This document shows positions 1-5,424 of a stretch of 5,525 nt of DNA, in pieces. The notes beneath the pieces are model-generated. The model ran no database searches. It had not been told where the DNA came from and was given only the letters and a program-made list of their open reading frames with translations. Both the position numbers and the translations under genes were made by a program. Position 1 is the stretch's first letter, and every line of letters begins with the position of its first letter. Source of the stretch: Gammaproteobacteria bacterium (lineage in GTDB: Bacteria > Pseudomonadota > Gammaproteobacteria > Chromatiales > Chromatiaceae); contig JAUXGQ010000159.1 of NCBI GenBank assembly GCA_030621975.1, forward strand, positions 1-5,525. The letters are read 5' to 3'.

Positions 1-200
1 CCCTACGTCTTTGATTATAGGTAAACGGGTTGGCCGAATACGTACCAATCGTCGTAGGGTGGATAAGGCGCGCCCAAGGGTTTCCTAACCTGCACCGGAG
101 TTACACGCGCCTCATCCACCAAGCCGCCAGGACAGTTGCCAAACACATTGTTTTGAAGCCTGGTTAGATAGGCGGGTAATCAGGAAAGATTCCGATCGAT
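1..200. other. Non-coding stretch downstream of the NnrS-like gene
   Basis: I see no convincing coding region here on either strand. The stretch holds the hairpin repeat at 58-120. The first seven bases (CCCTACG) are the exact reverse complement of CGTAGGG at 53-59, so the window may begin at the tail of an inverted copy of the same repeat. No hairpin followed by a T-run is visible downstream of the stop codon of the minus-strand gene that ends at 201, so its terminator is not identified. Confidence 0.5.
58..120. repeat. Imperfect inverted repeat, REP-like hairpin
   Basis: GGTGGATAAGGCGCG at 58-72 pairs with CGCGCCTCATCCACC at 106-120: 14 of 15 positions are complementary (the mismatch is A65/C113), around a 33-nt loop. 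The arm is preceded by CGTAGG, which resembles the CGTAGGGTGGATAAG... intergenic repeats I know from gammaproteobacterial genomes. It lies about 80 bp past the end of the minus-strand operon, where it could stabilise the mRNA 3' end. There is no T-run, so it is not called a terminator. Confidence 0.5.
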
Positions 201-1286
201 TCAGCGCGAATTTTTTGCCAGCGTATAGGCCCGCATGGAGAGCAGCGTATTAGCCAGAAACACCAACAGGGTGAGTGTGTTGAACAGGCCCCCCCAGTGG
301 CGAGGCATAATCTGGGTGGTCAAATCACCCCCGATCCGTATCGCGAGAAAGAGGTGAAGTAGGATCACATGCAGGTAGAAGGCCGGCCGGTACGACATCC
401 CCCGGCCCAGTATCGCCGGGAAAATAACCGGTGCATGTCCGAAAATCATGGAAAAGACGTATCCCAGAAAGAAGGCATGTAGTACGGCGTCATACCTCAA
501 GCCACCGAAATCGGCGCCGAATAAAACCAGCAACACCCCCGACAATGCCAGCCAGGCGTATCCCAAGAGCAGATTAACGGCAATAAATCGCGTCAGACCG
601 GTTTGACGAACCGTGCGCCGGGCGACGTCGAAATTCCCAAGCCATAGCGCGATTGCGATCATGCCGATCCCGAGTACGCGTACGCCCAGATCCAGTTTCA
701 ACAAGCTTAAAACCAATCCCGCCACGGCCACGAAAACGAACAACAGGATCTGCCACTGCTGCGTTTTGGACAAAAACAGCAAGCGTCCCAGTTCCATTCG
801 CTCCCCGGTGATGGTCAGAAGCAGAAACCCCATCCACCACCAGACCGCCACCGAGACGGGTTCGCCCCGCGCCAGAAACAGGTTACCGACCACCAATGCG
901 ATGGCACCCAGCCCCATAACCACATGAAACCAGGCGAACCACCGCGACGTGAATACCAGGTTTACGCCGACCAGCACCAGGCTTCCCGAAAGCAGCAGGA
1001 ACAGGGCTGCGGAAGGCGCCTGCCCCGAGATCAATGCCAAGCCCCCCAAGCCCGTAAGCGCGGGAGCCAGATACCCCCATAGCCTGTCTAAGGCCACTGC
1101 CCGTTCCAGACCGATCACCGTGCCCAGAAAAGCGCCGACCATCAACGGGCCGTGGTTCAGCGCCAATGAGCCAGTCAAAACGGGCAGGTCCCAACCCAGG
1201 CGCTGGGTTCCTCCCCACAGGGCGGTGAGCAGGGAAAGCATGCCCAGGACCAGCAGGGGGATACGCTGATAGGGTTTCAGGCTCAC
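201..1286 (-). CDS. NnrS-like polytopic membrane protein
   Basis: This is a 361-residue, very hydrophobic protein with roughly 12 predicted membrane segments, consistent with the NnrS-type architecture (haem/copper-containing inner-membrane proteins linked to nitric oxide). Seen in the sequence: a conserved-looking block HGPLMVGAFLGTVIGLERAV at residues 45-64, GERMELGR at 161-168, and HAFFLGYVFSMIFGHAPVIF at 270-289. Histidines 45, 121, 270, 284, 306 and 311 are candidate metal or haem ligands. The start chosen is GTG at 1286, four bases after the stop of the upstream MIP18 gene and behind a GGGGG tract. The open frame runs further upstream to 1487, but only by overlapping that gene in another frame, and the extra residues are basic and uncharacteristic. 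ATG at 1241 would cut the first membrane helix. It is the last gene of the proposed cupin-MIP18-NnrS-like operon. The exact function of this subfamily is unknown to me. It differs from classical NnrS in its motifs, so 'NnrS-like' is a fold-level call. Confidence 0.75.
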   Translation of the reverse strand: MSLKPYQRIPLLVLGMLSLLTALWGGTQRLGWDLPVLTGSLALNHGPLMVGAFLGTVIGLERAVALDRLWGYLAPALTGLGGLALISGQAPSAALFLLLSGSLVLVGVNLVFTSRWFAWFHVVMGLGAIALVVGNLFLARGEPVSVAVWWWMGFLLLTITGERMELGRLLFLSKTQQWQILLFVFVAVAGLVLSLLKLDLGVRVLGIGMIAIALWLGNFDVARRTVRQTGLTRFIAVNLLLGYAWLALSGVLLVLFGADFGGLRYDAVLHAFFLGYVFSMIFGHAPVIFPAILGRGMSYRPAFYLHVILLHLFLAIRIGGDLTTQIMPRHWGGLFNTLTLLVFLANTLLSMRAYTLAKNSR

Positions 1287-1290
1287 GGGG

Positions 1291-1611
1291 TTAACCCCCG
1301 CCCAGCAGGTTCTTTGCCGCTTCCGACATGCGCTCCGGCGTCCATAGGGGGTCCCGGACCACTTGAACCTCGACTTCGGAAAGCGACGGAACCTTGCGCA
1401 GAATGACCTGGCGGACCTCTTCAGCCATGCTGACGTGGACAGGACAACTGGGCGAAGTCGTGGTGATATCCACACCTGCCCGATCACCGCTGACGATCAC
1501 CTTATACACCAGGCCCAGATCCACGATACTGACGCCTACTTCGACATCCATTACCTCCGTCAGGGCGTCCCATACCGCCTGCTCGACCGGGTTTTGCGCT
1601 TTCTGTGTCAT
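1291..1611 (-). CDS. MIP18/DUF59 family metal-sulfur cluster assembly-type protein
   Basis: This 106-residue cytoplasmic protein matches the MIP18 (DUF59) family, which includes SufT and PaaD and acts in Fe-S cluster maturation. The family hallmarks are visible in order: DVEVGVSIVDLGLVY at residues 22-36, the SPSCP segment with the single conserved cysteine Cys56, and a C-terminal DPLWTPERMSEAAK at 87-100 like the usual PPWTPDxMS. The length is that of a stand-alone single-domain member. The ATG at 1611 is preceded by AGGA (1618-1621) with 6-nt spacing, a good ribosome binding site. The gene begins 49 nt after the cupin stop and ends 4 nt before the start of the NnrS-like gene, so it is probably co-transcribed and perhaps translationally coupled to the latter. 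The family assignment is solid. The client protein is unknown; the neighbouring membrane protein or a nitric-oxide-related metalloenzyme encoded elsewhere are guesses. Confidence 0.87.
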   Translation of the reverse strand: MTQKAQNPVEQAVWDALTEVMDVEVGVSIVDLGLVYKVIVSGDRAGVDITTTSPSCPVHVSMAEEVRQVILRKVPSLSEVEVQVVRDPLWTPERMSEAAKNLLGGG

Positions 1612-1660
1612 TTACATTCCTGGGCATCAAACAAGGACAATACTCTACAAGCCGGGCGCG

Positions 1661-2152
1661 TTAATCACCTTCGGGTGAATAAAGGATGACGTGTTCCTGC
1701 TCATTCGGGTCGTTGCGTACCACGATAGCCCGGGCCGCTTCGGTCGAGCTCAGATTGATCGGCTGGTGAGGAACGTTCGGTGGGATAAACAGAAAATCCC
1801 CGCTCTCCGCTATCAGGGATCTCTGGAGCCCCTTCCCGTAGCGCGTCTCGACCCGACCTTTGAGCACATACACGGCGCTCTCGAAGTCTTTGTGGTAATG
1901 AGGCTCCGCGGCGCCGCCGGGAGGAATGATCACGAGGCTCATGGACAGGCCCTTGGCGCCGACGGTCTTGCCGGAGATTCCCACGAAGCTCGGCAGCTTC
2001 TGCAAGGTCAATATCCGTGGCGGCCCCTTCACCACAATGACCTCGTCGTCCTGGTCGTGTAGCGCCCCCTGCGGGTTCTCATGCTCGTCGGCCAATGCAG
2101 CAACGTGCCAGATCAACAGGATCGCCTGTATGATTTTCGTTAGCGGCCCCAT
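1661..2152 (-). CDS. Exported cupin-domain metal-binding protein
   Basis: This 163-residue protein is a single-domain cupin. Motif 1 contains His85, His87 and Glu91 (PHYHKDFESAVYVLKG) and motif 2 contains His129 (GDFLFIPPNVPHQPIN), the four usual metal ligands. Such cupins bind Fe, Mn, Ni, Cu or Zn, and their activity cannot be predicted from sequence. Residues 1-21 look like a Sec signal peptide: Lys6, hydrophobic stretch 7-20, and ALA at 19-21 followed by DEHE. The mature protein is therefore probably periplasmic, unlike the cytosolic relatives I recall that end in a similar DPNEQE segment. The start is ATG at 2152, with GGGAGG five bases upstream. A TTG at 2176 in the same frame would extend the protein by eight residues and has no such site. 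It is the first gene after the promoter at 2205-2234 and probably leads an operon with the MIP18 and NnrS-like genes. Confidence 0.85.
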   Translation of the reverse strand: MGPLTKIIQAILLIWHVAALADEHENPQGALHDQDDEVIVVKGPPRILTLQKLPSFVGISGKTVGAKGLSMSLVIIPPGGAAEPHYHKDFESAVYVLKGRVETRYGKGLQRSLIAESGDFLFIPPNVPHQPINLSSTEAARAIVVRNDPNEQEHVILYSPEGD

Positions 2153-2157
2153 CCTAA

Positions 2158-2163
2158 CCTCCC
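2158..2163 (-). promoter_or_regulatory. Ribosome binding site of the cupin gene
   Basis: GGGAGG on the minus strand, five bases before the ATG at 2152. It decides the start against the upstream in-frame TTG at 2176. Confidence 0.8.
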
Positions 2164-2204
2164 GGCTTTGCTGCAAATGGTGAACATCCTGTATTGCACG
2201 CCGA

Positions 2205-2234
2205 TTTATAGTATGTTCTGGATGCCTTTGTCAA
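2205..2234 (-). promoter_or_regulatory. Strong sigma70-type promoter of the cupin operon
   Basis: On the minus strand, a perfect TTGACA -35 box (2229-2234) is followed after an 18-bp spacer by TATAAA (2205-2210), five of six matches to the -10 consensus. Transcription would start near 2198, giving a leader of about 45 nt before the cupin ATG at 2152. It is the best promoter match I see in the window. An inverted repeat (2228-2244) overlaps the -35 box. Confidence 0.7.
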
Positions 2235-2244
2235 AAGTCGACAA
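2228..2244. promoter_or_regulatory. Candidate operator: TTGTC-N7-GACAA
   Basis: TTGTC (2228-2232) and GACAA (2240-2244) form a perfect 5-bp inverted repeat with a 7-bp spacer, about one and a half helical turns overall. It overlaps the -35 box of the cupin promoter, where a bound protein would interfere with or recruit RNA polymerase. The regulator is unknown, and a 5-bp arm can occur by chance. Confidence 0.3.
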
Positions 2245-2362
2245 TTCCATGGGTCCTGTAGGCTACCCCTTTGGCGGCAGACCTATTATCATTTTCCGAC
2301 ACCGGGGACATCGCGGCGTTCCCGGCCTTGGAATCCAACTCCGTCAGAGGGCAATGCTCCGC

Positions 2363-2710
2363 ATGACTTTCAGCGAACTCGAGGCGCGAAGAATCCAAAA
2401 GCTGGTTGGCCAATTCATTGAAAAACGCCGCCCATCGGCGCATATACGAAGTCTTCTGGACCTGGGGTTCCGGGTAAGGGGACAAAGCGTCGAGGTATTC
2501 GAAATCCGCCCGGTGTGGCAGAACCCCAACGAGCGAATCGAAGAACCCGTTGCCAAAGCCACGTATGACAGTACCCGCCGTGTTTGGGCCGTCTATTGGC
2601 AGCGGGGAGATCTGACCTGGTGTCGTTATGATCCTGACCCGGAGGTCAAGGCACTCGAAACCTTTATTGAACTGCTGGACGACGACCGACACGCCTGCTT
2701 TTTCGGATAG
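2363..2710 (+). CDS. DUF3024 family protein
   Basis: This 115-residue soluble protein ends in the sequence typical of DUF3024 proteins. Recognisable segments are KRRP at 21-24, VEVFEIRPVW at 43-52, VAKATYDSTRRVWAVYWQRG (63-82) followed by DLTWCRYDPDPEV (83-95), and the C-terminal DDRHACFFG at 107-115. The family has no established function that I know of. The fold is rich in tryptophan and aromatic residues and shows no catalytic motif or membrane segment. Start: ATG at 2363 gives the MTFSELE... beginning expected for the family. ATG at 2354 in the same frame (three residues longer) lies 3 nt after AGAGG and is the main alternative. The frame is open back to 2168, but that part overlaps the divergent cupin promoter and looks non-coding. 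The gene stands alone, divergent from the cupin operon, and is followed by the inverted-repeat element. Confidence 0.82.
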   Translation: MTFSELEARRIQKLVGQFIEKRRPSAHIRSLLDLGFRVRGQSVEVFEIRPVWQNPNERIEEPVAKATYDSTRRVWAVYWQRGDLTWCRYDPDPEVKALETFIELLDDDRHACFFG

Positions 2711-2735
2711 ATTCCGAACCCTGGTGAGATATGCA

Positions 2736-2759
2736 GGCTAGCCCTGCCCTTTACCCACA
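2736..2759 (+). repeat. Left terminal inverted repeat
   Basis: 24 bp, perfectly complementary to 3091-3114. It begins 26 bp after the stop codon of the DUF3024 gene. Its first part also forms a small local hairpin, GCAGG (2733-2737) with CCTGC (2743-2747), followed by only three T's. That could act as a weak terminator for the DUF3024 gene. Confidence 0.85.
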
Positions 2760-2813
2760 TGTCAGGTGGATTAGCAGCGCATCAGCACGCGCCATGAGCC
2801 CCATCACAAAGGC

Positions 2814-2952
2814 AACCACGGATGAACACGGATGGACACGGATTTTTTTGGGGTAAACGAGAGCAGGCGAATAATCGGCCAGGTCAACTCTCTATCGAGA
2901 AGGCAAGGGAAAAACAAACACCATCTGTGTTAATCCGTGTCCATCCGTGGTT
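2814..2952. repeat. Bulged inverted repeat of 10-bp CGGATG units
   Basis: The left arm (2814-2844) contains three direct 10-bp-period copies of an ACACGGATG-like unit. The right arm (2932-2952) is the reverse complement of the left arm lacking the middle copy (2825-2834). The 21 bp of the right arm pair perfectly with 2814-2824 plus 2835-2844, leaving a 10-nt bulge and an 87-nt loop. CCACGGATGAACACGGAT-type sequences are, to my knowledge, frequent dispersed intergenic repeats in diverse bacteria. The left arm ends in a run of seven T's (2843-2849). Confidence 0.75.
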
Positions 2953-3090
2953 AAGAGCTTTTGCAGTATCTAGCCAAGCGTAGTTTTTTTCAGAACTGCG
3001 AAGGGGCCTCCCGGGATGGGTCACCCACCACACACAGTAGGATCCCACAGGTCGTCATAGTGGGTTTCATGTGGGCCTAAGACGATCATT

Positions 3091-3114
3091 TGTGGGTAAA
3101 GGGCAGGGCTAGCC
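3091..3114 (-). repeat. Right terminal inverted repeat
   Basis: 24 bp, perfectly complementary to 2736-2759. It overlaps the last six bases of the exchanger gene: the TAG stop (3109-3111) and the last glycine codon (3112-3114) lie inside the outer GGCTAGCC palindrome of this repeat. Confidence 0.85.
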
Positions 3115-4155
3115 CGGCGCATGACCGTAGTGGAACAACATGAGCGAATTCATCCCGTAAAGGATAAAAAGGAAAAAACTTGTCCAACCCGCGATACCCA
3201 GGACCTTGAACCTGGGGCGAACATACAGTCCCACGATCACGGCGCCGGTCATGATCAGGGCCATGATGGCGGAAATCAGGTGTGCGGGAGATACGGCACC
3301 GTAAAGGGAACCGGGCAGGTAGAAAATATCGTCCAGCGCCAGGATCAGGATATTGAACAGATTGCTGCCAAGGATGTTGCCCACGGCCAGATCGATGGCT
3401 CCCAGCCGCAATGCGGCCAGGGTGACGACCAGTTCCGGAAGCGAGGTGCTGAATGCGGTGAACAGGGTTCCGGTAAAGCTCTGATGCCAGTGCATCAGCT
3501 CCGCGATATCCGCGGACACGTAGGGAAGCCAGATGCCTGCCGCGATGACCACCAGCGCCGCGCCCCCGTAACGCAAAGCCAACTGGGCGAGAGAAAGCCG
3601 GGCGTAGGCATCGGGCTCACGGGGGCTTGAGACATTGTCACGGCTCTTTTCGTAGCGGAAGACCGTACGCATGGCAATCAGGTAGAACAAGATAAGCAGG
3701 GGGGTAACCCAGCCGACATGGGCCAGGCTGGGCGAACCGCCGAGTCCGTCGGTGAGCAGGCCGATACCGGCGAGACCGATCAACACAATGCCGAATCCAG
3801 CCGAGAGTATATGTCCCCGTTGCGCATGCGCGTAGACTGGTTTTCCGGACTTGAACAGGTCCATAATGCCCAGAATCGCCAGATTGTATACACAACTGCC
3901 GAACACATCGCCGGCGGCTATATCCGGCACTCCCGCCGCGGTGACGGCGGAAATACCGGCGGCCAGTTCCGGTAGAGACGTCACCGACGCCATCAATACC
4001 AACCCGATCCAGGTGCCACCCAACCCCGTCTTGCAGGCAATAGCATCGCCATAGACGGCCAGCTTGACGCCGGCAACGCCGATCGCTGCCAAACACAGCG
4101 CATAGGCCGACCAGGCCTGAAGCAGGGGATTGTCCATCAGCAGATCAACACCCAT
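3109..4155 (-). CDS. CaCA-family Na+(H+)/Ca2+ exchanger
   Basis: An integral membrane protein of 348 residues from the chosen start, with about ten membrane segments and the two alpha-repeats that define the cation/Ca2+ exchanger superfamily. Repeat 1 has TSLPEL at 59-64 (Glu63) and GDVFGSCVYN at 82-91 (Asn91). Repeat 2 has TSLPEL at 237-242 (Glu241) and GNILGSNLFN at 259-268 (Asn268). By analogy with NCX structures, the two glutamates are the central cation ligands and the asparagines line the site. A cytoplasmic linker around 167-188 separates the halves (RYEKSRDNVSSPREPDAY). Repeat 1 reads GSC where GSN is usual. The start is uncertain: ATG at 4155, ATG at 4137 (MDNPLLQAW) and GTG at 4212 are in frame and none has a clear Shine-Dalgarno site. 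The protein probably exports Ca2+ or a related cation across the inner membrane in exchange for Na+ or H+. The ion pair cannot be read from sequence. The stop codon lies inside the right terminal repeat of the adjacent element. Confidence 0.85.
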   Translation of the reverse strand: MGVDLLMDNPLLQAWSAYALCLAAIGVAGVKLAVYGDAIACKTGLGGTWIGLVLMASVTSLPELAAGISAVTAAGVPDIAAGDVFGSCVYNLAILGIMDLFKSGKPVYAHAQRGHILSAGFGIVLIGLAGIGLLTDGLGGSPSLAHVGWVTPLLILFYLIAMRTVFRYEKSRDNVSSPREPDAYARLSLAQLALRYGGAALVVIAAGIWLPYVSADIAELMHWHQSFTGTLFTAFSTSLPELVVTLAALRLGAIDLAVGNILGSNLFNILILALDDIFYLPGSLYGAVSPAHLISAIMALIMTGAVIVGLYVRPRFKVLGIAGWTSFFLFILYGMNSLMLFHYGHAPG

Positions 4156-4277
4156 GGTGGGACATTCGCAATATTGCCGGAACGAGGACACAAAACACCA
4201 TCCAGGGTGCACAAGGCGCGTGCAGTGTACCCTACAGAATCAGCCTGGCATCCCGATTCAGAGCGGCTTCTTCAATC

Positions 4278-4347
4278 CGTAGGAGCCCGCTTGCGGGCGA
4301 ACCGGCACCGCGCACCGAATCTGTTCGCCGGCAAGCCGGCTCCTACG
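4278..4347. repeat. BIME: two inverted REP hairpins
   Basis: Two 24-bp REP units face each other (4278-4301 and 4324-4347), separated by 22 bp, and match at 22 of 24 positions in inverted orientation. Each begins CGTAGGAGCC and ends GGCGAA when read inward. Each unit is itself a small hairpin: CCCGC-TT-GCGGG in the first and CCGGC-TT-GCCGG in the second. The GTAGGAGCC...GGCGAA consensus is that of the REP elements common in Pseudomonas and related gammaproteobacteria. They are mobilised by RAYT (TnpA-REP) proteins, none of which is present here. The BIME lies between the lipid kinase stop and the exchanger start, both minus-strand genes, and could limit read-through or protect mRNA. Confidence 0.88.
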
Positions 4348-4384
4348 GGGGGCGGTTGTCCGATACGAAATGGCAGCATGGGGC

Positions 4385-5344
4385 TCAAAGCCTAATGAAC
4401 GATATCCTGCCGGCGCTCGAGATCTCCACCGGTCCCTGCTCGGCGTGCGCCTGGTGCAATTCCCCGTCCAGGCTGAAGACACCGTCCATCCATAAGCGAA
4501 GGCTCTCGGTATTATGGCTGTGGTAACCCGCCTGCGGGGTCAGCCGATTACCCGGTCGCCCCCGCAAAAGCGCGGGGAGATTGCGCAAGAACCTCTTCGG
4601 ACCGGCGCGCAGCGCCGTAAAGCGCAGCGCACCGGGCTCGGTCCCCCAGAAAGGCCGGAACCCCAGCACCAGCCGTTCCAGGGTGCTGATCAGAACCAGC
4701 ATGACCCGCATCTCCTGCGCCTGTCCGGCCCCCAGCGCGAAGCGGATCGGCGCGCTCCCGGCGAAGGCGGGTTCATTGCGCAGGATGCCGTAGATGGCAC
4801 GCACCAGCGTCACCGCCGGGGCCAGTTCATCCCTTATCCCCCGGGTATGGACGCGTTGATGGCAGTATTCCATACCCTGGATGAGCGCCCCGGCACCGAA
4901 GAACAGGCCGCATTGGGGTCGCGCCTCGGGTTGCGCCCGCACCTGCAGTACGCTTCGATCGACGGTCTGCCAAGGGGCTTGAGGGTTCTGCAGACCCGCC
5001 AGCAAGGTGCGCATGGAGTCGAGCAGAGAACGCCGCCCCCCACTGATATCATAGGCGGACATATTGGTGCTGCCGCCGGGCAGCAGGGCGAGTTTCGGCA
5101 AAGGGTCGAACGGACGCTCATTCAAGAGAAACGTGAGCGCCGCCTGGACGGTGCCGTCGCCGCCGTTCAAGGCCAACACGTCCACCCCTTGTGCCGCCAA
5201 CTCACCGATCGCTTGGGCCGCCCCTTCCGGTGTGGTGGCCTCACGCCACAGCACCGCGGGCTCCGACGCGAGCAACGCATGCAGTTCGGGCAGGGCCTTG
5301 CGGTTACGCCCACTCAGGGGATTGCTCAACAGACCAATGCGCAC
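4385..5344 (-). CDS. Diacylglycerol/lipid kinase family protein
   Basis: A 319-residue protein with the layout of the bacterial DAG-kinase catalytic family (DgkB/YegS type), which phosphorylates lipid hydroxyls with ATP on the inner membrane face. Visible motifs: NPLSGRNRK at 8-16, nucleotide-binding NGGDGTV at 60-66, LPGGSTN at 88-94 in the position of the usual GTGN loop, GAGALIQG at 150-157 at the start of the second domain, and LDGE at 292-295 near the C-terminus. There are no convincing membrane helices. The start chosen is GTG at 5344, preceded by GGTGA with about 4-nt spacing, giving the family-typical VRIGLLSNP beginning. TTG at 5392 would add 16 residues without a visible ribosome binding site. 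A weak promoter could lie upstream on the minus strand (TTTACA at 5403-5408 with CATAAG at 5378-5383, 19-bp spacing). The divergent neighbour is a metallophosphoesterase. The substrate (diacylglycerol or another lipid) cannot be determined from the sequence. Confidence 0.85.
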   Translation of the reverse strand: MRIGLLSNPLSGRNRKALPELHALLASEPAVLWREATTPEGAAQAIGELAAQGVDVLALNGGDGTVQAALTFLLNERPFDPLPKLALLPGGSTNMSAYDISGGRRSLLDSMRTLLAGLQNPQAPWQTVDRSVLQVRAQPEARPQCGLFFGAGALIQGMEYCHQRVHTRGIRDELAPAVTLVRAIYGILRNEPAFAGSAPIRFALGAGQAQEMRVMLVLISTLERLVLGFRPFWGTEPGALRFTALRAGPKRFLRNLPALLRGRPGNRLTPQAGYHSHNTESLRLWMDGVFSLDGELHQAHAEQGPVEISSAGRISFIRL

Positions 5345-5412
5345 AAAGTCACCAGAACTCGGCGGGCGGTGCCATGCCTTATGAAAAATCAAGGCGTTTT
5401 ATTGTAAACTTA

Positions 5413-5424
5413 GGTGCGCGCACC
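5413..5424. promoter_or_regulatory. 12-bp perfect palindrome in a divergent intergenic region
   Basis: GGTGCGCGCACC is a perfect dyad lying between the divergent starts of the lipid kinase (5344, minus) and the metallophosphoesterase (5454, plus). Such a position suits an operator shared by both promoters. It is short and GC-only at its centre, so it may be coincidental. Confidence 0.3.

Larger units (their letters stand above)
2736..3114. mobile_element. MITE-like non-autonomous element, 379 bp
   Basis: Two perfect 24-bp inverted repeats (2736-2759 and 3091-3114) bound a 379-bp stretch without a gene. Each starts on the outside with the palindrome GGCTAGCC and continues inward as CTGCCCTTTACCCACA. 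Complementarity stops exactly at both ends of the 24 bp. A short, non-coding segment with long perfect terminal repeats between two genes is typical of a miniature inverted-repeat transposable element. One reading is a core at 2741-3109 flanked by TA on both sides (2739-2740 and 3110-3111), as expected for TA-targeting transposases of the IS630/Tc1-mariner type. Inside lie a second inverted repeat (2814-2952) and several CCCAC/GTGGG pairs (for example 3024-3028 with 3071-3075, and 3044-3048 with 3060-3064), so the RNA would be highly structured. No transposase is present. Whether other copies exist cannot be seen here. Confidence 0.6.

Noticed and set aside
1287..1487. N-terminal extension of the NnrS-like frame up to 1487
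   Set aside because: It overlaps the well-supported MIP18 gene in another frame, and the translated residues are Arg-rich and unlike a membrane protein start. GTG at 1286 fits the spacing.
1665..1678. TCACC-TTCG-GGTGA hairpin at the end of the cupin gene as a terminator
   Set aside because: It lies within the coding sequence, has only a 5-bp stem and is not followed by a T-run on the minus strand. The next gene starts 49 nt later, so read-through is likely.
2168..2353. N-terminal extension of the DUF3024 frame
   Set aside because: It covers the divergent promoter and the cupin ribosome site, and the residues do not resemble the family, which starts near MTFSELE.
2153..2353. FNR or NsrR-type binding site upstream of the cupin operon, expected for a nitric-oxide-linked cluster
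   Set aside because: I searched by eye for TTGAT-N4-ATCAA and AT-rich NsrR-like dyads and found none. Only the unassigned TTGTC-N7-GACAA repeat is present.
2814..2952. CRISPR array from the repeated CGGATG units
   Set aside because: The units are only 10 bp, directly tandem without unique spacers, and are mirrored by an inverted arm. There are no cas genes.
2711..3108. Small protein gene inside the intergenic element
   Set aside because: No frame with a plausible start, ribosome site and protein-like composition was seen. The sequence is dominated by repeats and palindromes.
3121..3630. 169-residue plus-strand open frame opposite the exchanger
   Set aside because: Low-complexity Gln/Gly/His/Asp-rich translation with no motif. 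It is an antisense shadow of the alpha-repeat coding region.
4514..5407. 297-residue plus-strand open frame opposite the lipid kinase
   Set aside because: Its composition (Arg, Gln, Gly and Pro rich) and lack of any recognisable motif mark it as an antisense shadow of the GC-rich lipid kinase gene, whose motifs are clear.
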